64,000 nucleotides of DNA from Gammaproteobacteria bacterium (lineage in GTDB: Bacteria > Pseudomonadota > Gammaproteobacteria > Eutrophobiales > Eutrophobiaceae). Positions 34,614-43,072 of this stretch are shown piece by piece. The notes below the pieces were generated by a model. It did no database searches, had not been told where the DNA came from, and saw only the letters and a list, made by a program, of their open reading frames with translations. The stretch covers positions 62,001 through 126,000 of the forward strand of contig JANQNX010000013.1 of NCBI GenBank assembly GCA_028279365.1, read 5' to 3'. Within the stretch, counting starts at the first letter, position 1; each line of letters opens with the position of its first letter. Made by a program: the position numbers and the translations under genes.

Positions 34614-34893
34614 TTTCTTGTGACAACAGTTTTTTCATTTTATTGTCGAAGCTTAAAGCTTCTCTAATTTTGAAAATTTCCTTCTCTCTTTTGCTAAACA
34701 TGTCACTGCCATTTTTTAATTCGTTATTAAATTTTAATGATGCGAATCAGTATGTATCTCATTGAAATTAAATATAATATTGCAAAGTCTGGCTCATTTG
34801 CGGAGAGTAATGTTATGTTATAACATTACAAATTTTATGTTTAAAGACATTAGTTGCGGGAGTAGAAGAAACAATTGATTATGAGGAGGTTAA
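34614..34893. other. Intergenic region carrying the second Zur-type operator
   Basis: These 280 bases contain a 15-base palindrome GAAGCTTAAAGCTTC at 34648-34662 without a following T run, and the Zur-type palindrome at 34807-34829. Otherwise AT-rich and non-coding. Confidence 0.5.
34807..34829. promoter_or_regulatory. Second Zur-type operator
   Basis: Arms GTAATGTTAT and ATAACATTAC flank the centre GTT. Nineteen of 22 defined positions agree with the Zur consensus GAAATGTTATANTATAACATTTC (two outer changes and one at the centre). TTGCGG at 34798-34803 stands 17 bases upstream of TAACAT at 34821-34826, the same geometry as the first site. The operator lies 64 bases upstream of the ATG at 34894. 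Confidence 0.85.
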
Positions 34894-35124
34894 ATGTCTG
34901 ACTCTAACCTGGACTACATTCCACGAAATTATGAAGATTGGAAATTTTGTATTACTAAAAAATGTGGTATTCCTCTAACAAAAGATTATATTGAAAAACG
35001 ATTAGCGGCATTTAGAGATTTAAATAGTGATCACACAAAAAAATTCATAGAAATTTACGGGGAGCAGTACACCAACCAGATTATTTCCTGGTTTGTTCTA
35101 GCACAAGATGAATTTAAAAAATAG
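34894..35124 (+). CDS. Small protein under a Zur-type operator, function unknown
   Basis: The 76-residue product is all-helical in appearance and contains NYEDWKFCITKKCGIPLTKDYIEKRLAAFRD in two parts, ending QIISWFVLAQDEF. Two Cys (residues about 23 and 28) could bind metal or form a disulfide. I do not recognise a characterised family. GAGGAGG at 34882-34887 precedes the ATG. The HD gene starts inside its last codons (overlap of 17 bases), so the pair is co-translated. Zinc-responsive expression is inferred from the operator. Confidence 0.8.
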   Translation: MSDSNLDYIPRNYEDWKFCITKKCGIPLTKDYIEKRLAAFRDLNSDHTKKFIEIYGEQYTNQIISWFVLAQDEFKK

Positions 35125-35740
35125 TGATGGTATATACTGTAGCGCGCGTAATTTATACAGCGATAAATTACATTATCATAACTTCAGCCATATTAATGAT
35201 GTTTTAGATTATGCTGAAGTCATTCTAAAACAATGTAATACACAAAATATTAGCTACGATAAAAAAATAATCACGCATGCTATTCTTTTTCATGATGCGG
35301 GATATATAGAAGATCATAAAAACAAGGGCTTCAAAGATAAAGAATCATATTCTGCGTTTCTGGCAGAGACAATTCTGTTAGATGCTGATGAGTCAGAAAA
35401 ACATATAGCAGCAGTCTCGCAAGCGATTCTCGCCACTCGAATGGATGCATTATGTCAGTCTAATAATGATATGGTTGTTAGAGCTGCTGATTTATATGGT
35501 TTAATTGCGCCATATAATCAATTTAAAAATAAAACAATCGCACTGTATAAAGAAAGAGAATTCATGTCAGGTAAAAAAATTACCTGGGAAGAATACAAAG
35601 GAGAAGCATGCGATATTATCAAACAATTTATCGCGTCACCGATTCAACTCGATATTGAATTATTTCAACATAACAATGATAAGTTTCATTCCAAGGTGTC
35701 TGAGAATATTGATAAGTTAATTGAAGATAAAATTGACTAA
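35108..35740 (+). CDS. HD-domain metal-dependent phosphohydrolase (COG4339-like)
   Basis: The 210-residue product has HYHNFSHINDVL at 22-33 and FHDAGY at 61-66, with His62-Asp63 as the HD pair. The pattern matches the predicted HD-superfamily hydrolases of COG4339. The substrate is unknown, possibly a nucleotide. The start ATG overlaps the preceding 76-residue gene by 17 bases. The sequence is AT-rich with many Ile, Lys and Asn residues, in contrast to the moa genes beside it. Co-regulation by zinc through the upstream operator is inferred. Confidence 0.85.
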   Translation: MNLKNSDGIYCSARNLYSDKLHYHNFSHINDVLDYAEVILKQCNTQNISYDKKIITHAILFHDAGYIEDHKNKGFKDKESYSAFLAETILLDADESEKHIAAVSQAILATRMDALCQSNNDMVVRAADLYGLIAPYNQFKNKTIALYKEREFMSGKKITWEEYKGEACDIIKQFIASPIQLDIELFQHNNDKFHSKVSENIDKLIEDKID

Positions 35741-35823
35741 ACTAGATTCTTTTATAGAAAGTTATAACGACAAACGATTCTAAGTGGTTGAGTTATCAAT
35801 CATCGATTGAACCAAATGCTCGA

Positions 35824-36297
35824 TTATTCTTTCCAGTCTCCGGATTTTCCGCCAGATTTTTCAAGTAATTTTATTTCCGACATAGTCATGCCTCGATCGA
35901 CGGCTTTACACATGTCGTAAATTGTCAGTAGTGTGATTTGTACAGCCGTTAACGCCTCCATTTCAACACCGGTTTTGCCATCGGTTTCGGTTTTGGCAAT
36001 ACAGGTGATAGATGAACTAGCCTCATCGATATTCAGCTCAATATCAGCGTGAGTTAAACTTAACGGATGGCAGAGTGGTACCAAATCTGCCGTTTTTTTT
36101 GATGCCATGATGCCAGCGGTTCGAGCAATGCCGAGTACATCGCCTTTTTTGTTATCGCCGGATTGTATTAAAGCCAGTGTTTCAGGCTGCATGGCTATCT
36201 TGCCGCTAGCGACGGCGACGCGATGGGTTATGGCTTTACTGCCGACGTCAACCATATGGACGGCGCCTTGCTCATTAAAATGGGTTAATTTCGACAT
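35824..36297 (-). CDS. moaC: Cyclic pyranopterin monophosphate synthase MoaC
   Basis: The 157-residue product has the MoaC signatures [32 protein letters not shown] and [13 protein letters not shown], with KAVDRGM near the end. It converts the MoaA product to cyclic pyranopterin monophosphate. The gene is divergent from moaD-moaE, with 73 bases between the starts. Confidence 0.97.
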   Translation of the reverse strand: MSKLTHFNEQGAVHMVDVGSKAITHRVAVASGKIAMQPETLALIQSGDNKKGDVLGIARTAGIMASKKTADLVPLCHPLSLTHADIELNIDEASSSITCIAKTETDGKTGVEMEALTAVQITLLTIYDMCKAVDRGMTMSEIKLLEKSGGKSGDWKE

Positions 36298-36370
36298 ATC
36301 ATTATTGTCTGTTTGGTATAATGCATCATATTACTTAAATCCGGTTATCAGTGGAACAGAAGAGTATTAA

Positions 36371-36607
36371 ATGCAAATTAATATTAAATATTTTGCCAGT
36401 TTACGTGAGTTGATGGGTGAGGCATCTACGCAAGTTGATGTTGAAGATAATCTGTCCGTCAATGATCTGTGGCAATCACTGGTCACACAAAAAAATGTCG
36501 AATTCGATACAGTGATGATGGCGGTGAATGCGGAATACGTCAAACCGGATTACCAGTTGCAACCCGGTGATGAAGTCGCGTTTTTCCCTCCGGTAACAGG
36601 AGGCTAG
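36371..36607 (+). CDS. moaD: Molybdopterin synthase small subunit MoaD
   Basis: The 78-residue product has the MoaD fold sequence MQINIKYFASLRELMG and ends in FFPPVTGG with the obligatory terminal Gly-Gly. It pairs with MoaE, encoded one base after its stop. It is the general cofactor MoaD, whereas the copy at 14137 belongs to the aldehyde oxidoreductase operon. Confidence 0.97.
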   Translation: MQINIKYFASLRELMGEASTQVDVEDNLSVNDLWQSLVTQKNVEFDTVMMAVNAEYVKPDYQLQPGDEVAFFPPVTGG

Positions 36608-36608
36608 C

Positions 36609-37046
36609 GTGTTAATCGAGATCCGTGAACAACCGTTCCATGCCTATGACGAAATTAATACTTATCTGAATAGTCTGGATATAAGCGGTCAGTACGGTGC
36701 AACTGCCAGCTTTGTTGGTTCCATGCGCGATTTTAGTGAAGACAAAACCGTCACTGGCATGACGCTGGAACATTATCCAGAGATGACAGAAAAGCACTTA
36801 ACGAAGATAGCGAACGATGCGATACAGAAATGGCAGCTACTGGATGTATTGATCCTGCATCGTATTGGTAAAATTGAAATCAGCGATGATATTGTGCTGG
36901 TTGCTACCTGGTCTGCGCATCGTAAAGAGGCCTTTGAAAGCTGCCGTATGATTATGGAAGAATTGAAGTCTACTGCGCCGTTCTGGAAGAAAGAAGAAAC
37001 AACCCGCGGCAGTCGTTGGGTGGAAAAGAATACTGCCGGTTTTTAA
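36609..37046 (+). CDS. moaE: Molybdopterin synthase large subunit MoaE
   Basis: The start is GTG at 36609, with AGGAGG overlapping the moaD end at good distance. The 145-residue product has the MoaE core: GATASFVGSMRD, LEHYPEMTEKHL, HRIGKIEISDDIVLVATWSAHR and SCRMIMEELKSTAPFWKKE with the catalytic lysines. It transfers sulfur from thiocarboxylated MoaD to form molybdopterin. Confidence 0.97.
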   Translation: MLIEIREQPFHAYDEINTYLNSLDISGQYGATASFVGSMRDFSEDKTVTGMTLEHYPEMTEKHLTKIANDAIQKWQLLDVLILHRIGKIEISDDIVLVATWSAHRKEAFESCRMIMEELKSTAPFWKKEETTRGSRWVEKNTAGF

Positions 37047-37058
37047 AACATATATTCG

Positions 37059-38264
37059 ATGTCTAGTTTAAACCCTGATTATTTAATCATCGGTGCGGGT
37101 ATCGTCGGCCTGACTATCGCTTATGAACTCAAACGGCATTTTCCTGATGCGTCTATTACCGTTATTGAAAAAGAAACACAGCCGGGATTGCACGGCAGTG
37201 GCAGAAATAGTGGCGTGTTACATGCGGGATTTTATTACACGGCCGATTCGTTAAAAGCGAAGCTTTGTCGCGACGGCAATATCGCCTGGCGACAATACTG
37301 TATAGAAAATAATTTAACCTTGAATCAATGCGGTAAGTTAGTCGTCGCGCGCAGTGACGAGGAAGTCAAAGGACTGGAGGAATTGTATCGAAGAGGGCAG
37401 GTAAACGGGGTTCAATTGGAAATGATTTCGGCTGATGCTGCTGTTGAGATCGAGCCGAATGTCTTTACCCATCAAAAAGCGCTGTGGTCACCTAATACGG
37501 CGACCGTGAACCCTGTTGAGGTAGTAAGCTCAATTCAAAATAAAATTATTGAGCAAGGCGTAGAGATAAAAAATGCCTCGGCCTATCTGTCGCGCTCGGG
37601 CGATACTGTTATCACCAGTAATGGCGAATACACACCAGGATATGTGATCAACGCAGCTGGTCTGTATGCTGACAAGATTGCTAAAGACTATGGGTTCTCA
37701 GCAGATTATAAAATTTTGCCTTTTAAAGGCTTATATCTTTACGCTAATGAATCAGGAATAAAACTGAAAACCAACGTCTATCCGGTGCCGAATCTACGAA
37801 ACCCGTTTCTCGGCGTTCATTTTACTGTGACAGCAGAAAACAAAACCAAGATTGGCCCGACGGCAATTCCGGCTTTTTGGCGTGAAAACTACATTGGCCT
37901 GGATAAATTTAATTTTAAAGAATTGATCGGTATTATCGGTATTGATGCGGGCTTGTTTTTTACCAATAGTTTTGGCTTTCGTGCACTTGCATTTGAAGAA
38001 ATACAGAAATACTCCAGAAAAAAATTAATCGATCTGGCCGGTAGCTTATTGAAAGAGATTCGCTATGAAGATTTTACTCAATGGGGGAAACCGGGTATTC
38101 GTGCGCAATTAATCAATACCAAATCAAAATCCCTGGAAATGGACTTCAAATTTGAAGGGGATGGTAAATCCTTTCATGTGTTGAATGCCGTTTCACCGGC
38201 ATTCACTTGCGCACTACCGTTTAGTCAATTATTGGTTAGCGAGATTAACAGGCACATCAGTTAA
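37059..38264 (+). CDS. lhgO: L-2-hydroxyglutarate dehydrogenase/oxidase LhgO
   Basis: The 401-residue DAO-family flavoprotein begins with DYLIIGAGIVGLTIAYEL and has the LhgO-typical GLHGSGRNSGVLHAGFYY and PFLGVHFTVT. It oxidises L-2-hydroxyglutarate to 2-oxoglutarate, passing electrons to quinone at the membrane. It lies 12 bases after moaE and may share its transcript, though the functions are unrelated. Its end overlaps the convergent parA by 36 bases. Confidence 0.93.
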   Translation: MSSLNPDYLIIGAGIVGLTIAYELKRHFPDASITVIEKETQPGLHGSGRNSGVLHAGFYYTADSLKAKLCRDGNIAWRQYCIENNLTLNQCGKLVVARSDEEVKGLEELYRRGQVNGVQLEMISADAAVEIEPNVFTHQKALWSPNTATVNPVEVVSSIQNKIIEQGVEIKNASAYLSRSGDTVITSNGEYTPGYVINAAGLYADKIAKDYGFSADYKILPFKGLYLYANESGIKLKTNVYPVPNLRNPFLGVHFTVTAENKTKIGPTAIPAFWRENYIGLDKFNFKELIGIIGIDAGLFFTNSFGFRALAFEEIQKYSRKKLIDLAGSLLKEIRYEDFTQWGKPGIRAQLINTKSKSLEMDFKFEGDGKSFHVLNAVSPAFTCALPFSQLLVSEINRHIS

Positions 38265-38984
38265 CAGCGGTTGCGGCAATTCTTTGTGGTCATGCAAGGT
38301 CATTCCATCTTCAATAAATTGAATGATCGCATCCCAATCAGCCACGTCTTTTTTGACGAGTGATGGCGGATAGATCTCATGCATACCGATTCCCTGACTG
38401 GCAGCGGTGACATAGTTTTGTGTATCTCTTAATGTAGTAACCAACGGAAAATTCAATGTTTCGAGAAAGTTGTTAAAGGGAGTCAGAATTTTCGTATTCT
38501 TTCTGACGCGGTTAGCAACGATACCGACTTTGATATCGTAGGAGCGTACTTTAGCCGTTAGTAACAAATCGGCAATGAATTGCGCTGAAGCGTGGATATC
38601 ACTGTCCGAGGGCAGTACAGGAATAATGATGTAATCGGTATTGCTGATGAAATCATTAAGTTCGAATCCCCTGACACCGGCCGGTGTATCAATCACCATG
38701 CGATCGGTACCCGCTGGGACACGCATCTGAAAGCTTCTCGTCACACTTTGATTCACTTTAGAGGCATCAATACCATGAATCGCGGGGAACTGTTCGGGTC
38801 TCTTTTTCAGCCAGCGAATAGCAGTACCTTGCGCATCGTAATCGATCAACGTCGTGCGCAGATTATTGGCGGCAAAGATACTGGCGAGGTTGGTTGAAAT
38901 GATCGATTTACCGCAGCCACCTTTGGAATTAAGGATGGTAATGCGCTTAATTTTAACGCCGCTATCTGTGACTGGTTGCATCAT
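38229..38984 (-). CDS. ParA/MinD-family ATPase without a partner ParB
   Basis: The 251-residue product has the deviant Walker A motif at 20-28 (SKGGCGKSI, with Lys21 and Lys26), DYDAQGTAIRWL (Walker A') and MVIDTPAGVRGFEL (Walker B region). No ParB, no plasmid genes and no cell-division or flagellar genes are nearby, so it is an orphan ATPase that may position some cytoplasmic cargo. Its start region carries a perfect inverted repeat (38977-39002). Confidence 0.9.
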   Translation of the reverse strand: MMQPVTDSGVKIKRITILNSKGGCGKSIISTNLASIFAANNLRTTLIDYDAQGTAIRWLKKRPEQFPAIHGIDASKVNQSVTRSFQMRVPAGTDRMVIDTPAGVRGFELNDFISNTDYIIIPVLPSDSDIHASAQFIADLLLTAKVRSYDIKVGIVANRVRKNTKILTPFNNFLETLNFPLVTTLRDTQNYVTAASQGIGMHEIYPPSLVKKDVADWDAIIQFIEDGMTLHDHKELPQPLLTDVPVNLANQ

Positions 38985-39002
38985 AAAAAATATTATGATG
39001 CA
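38977..39002 (-). promoter_or_regulatory. Inverted repeat spanning the parA-like start codon
   Basis: TGCATCATAA (38977-38986) and TTATGATGCA (38993-39002) are exact inverted repeats around the six-base AAAATA. One arm contains the start codons ATGATG of the ATPase gene. It could be an operator for autoregulation, as many ParA proteins repress their own genes, or an mRNA hairpin that hides the start. Confidence 0.55.
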
Positions 39003-39109
39003 GTCAAAATAAAATGTCTAATCTACATTAATAAAAAATTATAAATTATTGTTTTATAATATAATTTTTATATTCGATTAGATGGTTTTTAAAAACTGAT
39101 ACGACAAGG

Positions 39110-39463
39110 TTATGAATGCGTATGAAATACTTTACACATGACTTTCCATTCGCCATCCATTTTGAGTAGTGCAAACAGATCAGTGAATTTATTACCTGTC
39201 CAGTTATCGAGTTCGAGTCTTGCCGTCGCAACGGTGCCCACAATGTCGATGTGAGTGATTTCAGCCTTCAATTCGCTGGCTGCACCATTCTCCGTATTCC
39301 AGTCAAATAATGCTTGTACCGGGGCAGAAAAAAGATCTCCTCCGATATAACCATGCACAGCGGCGCTTTCATGGAAAGTTGCTTTCATTTCTTCACCATT
39401 CCCTGAAATCGCCCCATTAATATAGTGTTGTATGGTGTCTTTGATTAATTGTTCATCGTTCAT
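39110..39463 (-). CDS. NTF2-like (SnoaL / lumazine-binding-like) protein
   Basis: The 117-residue product has the cystatin-like NTF2 pattern: an N-terminal helix DTIQHYINGAISGNGEEM, FHESAAVHGYIGGDL, then strands VATARLELDNWTGNKFTDLFALLKMDGEWKV. Such proteins bind small ligands or act as small enzymes; the substrate is unknown. GGAGG lies eight bases upstream of the ATG. It stands alone between the ATPase and moeA. Confidence 0.82.
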   Translation of the reverse strand: MNDEQLIKDTIQHYINGAISGNGEEMKATFHESAAVHGYIGGDLFSAPVQALFDWNTENGAASELKAEITHIDIVGTVATARLELDNWTGNKFTDLFALLKMDGEWKVMCKVFHTHS

Positions 39464-39542
39464 GAGTGCCTCCTTAAGGTTTGAATTCAGGATGTAACTC
39501 CGTTTATTTAAAAAAAATCATAAGTTCGTAAAGTAAAGTGCA

Positions 39543-40811
39543 TTACAGCACTCCATAAAAGGGCTGCACATCAACCATTTCCTCAGGCTTAACTCCTTCA
39601 TTATCCAACGGCAATACGATAAAACAATTTGCATCAGCCATAGAACGTAAAATACCCGAGCCCTGTGCGCCGGTTTTACGCACGACTAACTTGCCTGAAT
39701 CATCATGTTCCAGTATTCCACGTTGGTATTCAACGCGGCCGGGTCGTTTTCGCAGCTTTGATACACACGGAACCTTTACCATAACAGGGAGCAATGTGTT
39801 TTCTCCCATCAATTTTTTCAGTGCGGGTTGGACGAATTGATAAAACGTTACCATGACTGATACCGGGTTGCCCGGTAAGCCAAAAAAATAAGTCGTAGCT
39901 AATTTACCAAATGTCAAAGGTCGCCCGGGTTTCATTGCGACCTTCCAGAAATTGACTTCGCCATGGTTTAACAGGGTTTCTTTAACGAAATCGGCTTCGC
40001 CTACCGAGACACCACCTGAGGTTAATAATACATCGACCTTGCCTTTGGCTTCCAGAAACGCCTGGTTCATGAGTTCTTTATCATCTTTAACCACGCCCAT
40101 ATCGATGATCTCGACGCCTAGTCGCGACAGCATGCCATAGAGGGTGTAGCGATTGCTGTCATAGATCATGCCGTCTTCCAGTTCTTCCCCAATGGAACGC
40201 AATTCATCCCCGGTTGAAAAAAACGCGACTTTTAATTTGCGTGTAACATCAACCTTGGCAATGCCTAATGATGCTAACAAACCAATATCAGCAGGGGAGA
40301 GCTTCATGCCTTTTTCCAGGACCAGATCACCAATGGCTAAATCTTCGCCTGCCTCGCGTACATTACTGCGGGCTTTTGTCTCACCATCGATCAGAATTTC
40401 TGATCCATTGACTTCTACATCCTCTTGTATGATAACCGTGTCTGTGCCTTCCGGCATGATGGCACCAGTCATAATGCGAACGCATTGGCCTGATTCCAGT
40501 GAACCGCTAAACGGAATGCCGGCAAAGCTGCTGCCGATTAGCGATAAGGTTTTTGTACCAGTCTTGGGTAAATCATTGGCATTGATCGCATAGCCATCCA
40601 TTGCTGAATTTCTTCCAGAGGGTACATTGATATCAGAATGGATATTGTTCGCTAACACGCGACCTAACGCCTCGCGAATGGGTAATGACTCGGTTTCAGA
40701 CACTGCTGTAATAGCAGAAAAGATATGCGCTAAGGCCTTGTCAGGCGTAATTGATGCCGGGTCAAAGTCATCTTTGCAGCTGATGTCTTTATTAATCGTT
40801 TTTTCGTTCAT
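39543..40811 (-). CDS. moeA: Molybdopterin molybdenumtransferase MoeA
   Basis: The 422-residue product has the MoeA landmarks: PSGRNSAMDGYAI, MTGAIMPEGTDTVI, FFSTGDEL, YDSNRYTL, DVLLTSGGVSVGEADFVK and GLPGNPVS. It inserts molybdate into adenylated molybdopterin. It is the last gene of the leftward mobA-mobB-moeA unit (gap 3 bases to mobB). Only one MoeA is seen, so it would have to serve the W enzyme too, unless another copy lies elsewhere. Confidence 0.97.
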   Translation of the reverse strand: MNEKTINKDISCKDDFDPASITPDKALAHIFSAITAVSETESLPIREALGRVLANNIHSDINVPSGRNSAMDGYAINANDLPKTGTKTLSLIGSSFAGIPFSGSLESGQCVRIMTGAIMPEGTDTVIIQEDVEVNGSEILIDGETKARSNVREAGEDLAIGDLVLEKGMKLSPADIGLLASLGIAKVDVTRKLKVAFFSTGDELRSIGEELEDGMIYDSNRYTLYGMLSRLGVEIIDMGVVKDDKELMNQAFLEAKGKVDVLLTSGGVSVGEADFVKETLLNHGEVNFWKVAMKPGRPLTFGKLATTYFFGLPGNPVSVMVTFYQFVQPALKKLMGENTLLPVMVKVPCVSKLRKRPGRVEYQRGILEHDDSGKLVVRKTGAQGSGILRSMADANCFIVLPLDNEGVKPEEMVDVQPFYGVL

Positions 40812-40814
40812 GAT

Positions 40815-41348
40815 TTATATCTCATTAATATAATGCTCAATATAGTTTGCAATGGCGGCATGGTCATTGAGATCAAGTACCGGCAAATTGTGATCGTCAT
40901 TAATGCTTGCATCAGTTGCAATGGCTATGATGCTGTCATCATCCCTGCATATTAACGGGGTGTTTAAACTTGGGCGATGTAACTCAATCTTTGGAATTGC
41001 CTCCGGCTTAAAGCCTTCTACCAGTATTAAATCCAACTTGGATTGATCAATGTATGACAGGTATTCCTGTAAACGATCAATGGGATTATCCTGTTCTTGT
41101 TCAACCATTAATGCCCAGCGTTTTTTTGAGCCAATTAACATTTGATCGGCACCGGCTTTTCGAATTTCGTAACTGTCTTTACCGGGCTGATCGATTTCAA
41201 ATGTGTGATGCGCATGCTTTATCACGCCGACCCTGATTCCCTTGCTTTTTAACAGAGGAATAATACTGACCAGCAGTGTTGTCTTGCCGGTTCCGCTGTA
41301 GGCAGCAAACCCCAATATCGGCACATCGGTTTTAATACTGACAGTCAT
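40815..41348 (-). CDS. mobB: Molybdopterin-guanine dinucleotide biosynthesis adapter MobB
   Basis: The 177-residue GTP-binding product has the P-loop AAYSGTGKTTLL, then HAHHTFEIDQPGKDSYEIRKAGA and LILVEGFKPEAIPKIE, all typical of MobB. It assists MobA in forming the guanylyl form of the cofactor used by formate dehydrogenases. It overlaps mobA by four bases. Confidence 0.95.
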   Translation of the reverse strand: MTVSIKTDVPILGFAAYSGTGKTTLLVSIIPLLKSKGIRVGVIKHAHHTFEIDQPGKDSYEIRKAGADQMLIGSKKRWALMVEQEQDNPIDRLQEYLSYIDQSKLDLILVEGFKPEAIPKIELHRPSLNTPLICRDDDSIIAIATDASINDDHNLPVLDLNDHAAIANYIEHYINEI

Positions 41349-41938
41349 AGTTTGTTTGTAGCTTGTTGCAAGTCTTCAGGCGTGTTGATGTTATAAAATG
41401 TTTCGGGTGAATCAGAGAAATCGACCAATTTCATATTATGTTGTTCAAACCAGCGATCAATTTTTCTCTCTCCACTAGTCAGGTATTCATCGAGCGAGTC
41501 ATAAAGCGACTTTTTCATCAGGCTAAACACTGGCTGTATGCGTTCACCATTATGTGCGACGCTAATCTCTGTATCGTTTTCCTTAAAGGGTTGGCTTAGT
41601 CTTTCGATAAGATTGTCAGGCAGGAAAGGCGAGTCGCAAGGTACCGTTGCCATGAACTCGGTATCAATAAACTTCAGCGCGGTAGCGAAACCCGCTAACG
41701 GCCCACAATAACCCGCTAACTCATCAGAAATGACATCAGCGCTATACTGCAGGTAAGTATCAGTATTACGATTGGCGTTAATAATAATATGTGCGACCTG
41801 TGAAGAGAGGGCGGCGACACTATAGGCAATCATTGGTTTGCCGTTAAGTTCAACCAAACCTTTATCATCTCCGCCCATTCGCCTTGCCTGGCCACCCGCA
41901 AGAATTAGTCCGGTAATGGATTGTTTATTGATACTCAT
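41345..41938 (-). CDS. mobA: Molybdenum cofactor guanylyltransferase MobA
   Basis: The 197-residue product has the nucleotidyltransferase motif GLILAGGQARRMGGDDKGLVEL and the PCDSPFLP motif. It attaches GMP from GTP to Mo-molybdopterin. It is the first gene of mobA-mobB-moeA and diverges from the DUF6494 gene, with 68 bases between. Confidence 0.97.
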   Translation of the reverse strand: MSINKQSITGLILAGGQARRMGGDDKGLVELNGKPMIAYSVAALSSQVAHIIINANRNTDTYLQYSADVISDELAGYCGPLAGFATALKFIDTEFMATVPCDSPFLPDNLIERLSQPFKENDTEISVAHNGERIQPVFSLMKKSLYDSLDEYLTSGERKIDRWFEQHNMKLVDFSDSPETFYNINTPEDLQQATNKL

Positions 41939-42006
41939 AAATGCTTTTTTATTAATGAAACCGTAAAATAAAAGTATTCCGATTTTACATTAAATGGAGC
42001 CATAGC

Positions 42007-42213
42007 ATGAATGAAGATAACTTTAATATGGAAATACGTAAATTTTTGAAAAAAGTAGGTGTCACTTCACAACGCGAAATTACCAGTGCGATTAACAAGG
42101 CCATCGAGGCAGGTGATTTAACGGGCTCCGAGACATTACCGGTCAAGGTCAGCTTGACCATGGCTGATGTATCGTTAGAACTGGATATTGAGGGGGATAT
42201 TTCTCTGGATTAG
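42007..42213 (+). CDS. DUF6494 small protein
   Basis: The 68-residue product (NMEIRKFLKKVGVTSQREI, then AIEAGDLTGSETLPVKVSLT) fits DUF6494, a short cytoplasmic family without known function. TGGAGCC lies just ahead of its ATG. It is squeezed between divergent mobA and convergent fdhD, overlapping the fdhD end by four bases. Its place among Mo/formate-dehydrogenase maturation genes suggests, but does not prove, a link. Confidence 0.85.
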   Translation: MNEDNFNMEIRKFLKKVGVTSQREITSAINKAIEAGDLTGSETLPVKVSLTMADVSLELDIEGDISLD

Positions 42214-43070
42214 TGTTCCTTTTTTACGTTGGCGATGTCACGTTTTGGTGGGAGCGCCGTATCAAATTCAAGATGATCTGCGCCGTTATAGATTAAAAAG
42301 TGTTTACTTTTAGCGCGAGACAATAAGGTAATATTCATATCTCTTGCTAGGTTTAAGCCCATTTGGGTAATTCCTGAACGTGATAACAGGGTAGGGATTC
42401 CCATCTGCGCAACTTTGATGACCATTTCGGAGGTCAGGCGTCCAGTGGTATAAAAGATTTTGTCGTGGCCGTCGATATCTTCCAGCCACATCTTGCCGGC
42501 AATTGCGTCTACCGCATTATGTCGGCCGACATCCTCAATAAAGATCATCGGCTCCGTATGTCGACATAATGCACAGCCGTGAACGGCACCAGCGTTTTTA
42601 TACACATCGTTATAGACGTTCAGGTTCTTTAATAAACTATATAAATCGGATTGCTTGATTTTTAACGGTTTAATTTCGACCTGATCCAGGTGTTCCATTA
42701 CATCGCCAAATACAGTTCCCTGACCGCAGCCAGTGGTGACAATGCGTGGGCCGAGACGATCTTTCCAGTCATCGCGATCAGAGAAAGTCGTGATGGCAAC
42801 AGCGTTCACTTCCCAATCGACCTGTACGGATTTAATTTCTTTGATGTCAGATACCAAGCCCTGATTTTTAATGTATCCCAATGCTAATAATTCAGGCTGG
42901 GTACCCAGGGTCATTAATGTGACAATTTCATAGCTATCGATATATAGCGTTAGCGGACGTTCTTCTGCTATGTGTAATTCACGTGTGTTTTGGTATTCAT
43001 CGACGGCTTCGACAGCACAAGTCGGATCCAGCCCGGCCTGACTCATTTCCGGGCGATAATGCGAGGACAT
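42210..43070 (-). CDS. fdhD: Formate dehydrogenase accessory sulfurtransferase FdhD, variant cysteine pattern
   Basis: The 286-residue product has FdhD motifs: TGCGQGTVFGDV, GAVHGCALC, EDVGRHNAVDAIAGKMW, FYTTGRLTSEMV and SRSGIT. The usual CxxC of E. coli FdhD (Cys121/Cys124) is represented by a single Cys115 in TTGCGQG. A CxxC occurs instead at Cys166-Cys169 (HGCALC). FdhD passes sulfur to the Mo-bisMGD cofactor of formate dehydrogenases. It lies two bases after moaA. Confidence 0.93.
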   Translation of the reverse strand: MSSHYRPEMSQAGLDPTCAVEAVDEYQNTRELHIAEERPLTLYIDSYEIVTLMTLGTQPELLALGYIKNQGLVSDIKEIKSVQVDWEVNAVAITTFSDRDDWKDRLGPRIVTTGCGQGTVFGDVMEHLDQVEIKPLKIKQSDLYSLLKNLNVYNDVYKNAGAVHGCALCRHTEPMIFIEDVGRHNAVDAIAGKMWLEDIDGHDKIFYTTGRLTSEMVIKVAQMGIPTLLSRSGITQMGLNLARDMNITLLSRAKSKHFLIYNGADHLEFDTALPPKRDIANVKKEH

Positions 43071-43072
43071 CG

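Noticed and set aside
34648..34662. GAAGCTTAAAGCTTC palindrome after the HD-GYP gene, considered as a terminator
   Set aside because: No T run follows and the stem is AT-rich; function not supported.
38229..38984. Plasmid or phage partition locus
   Set aside because: Only a ParA-type ATPase is present; no ParB, parS-like repeats, replication or phage genes around it.
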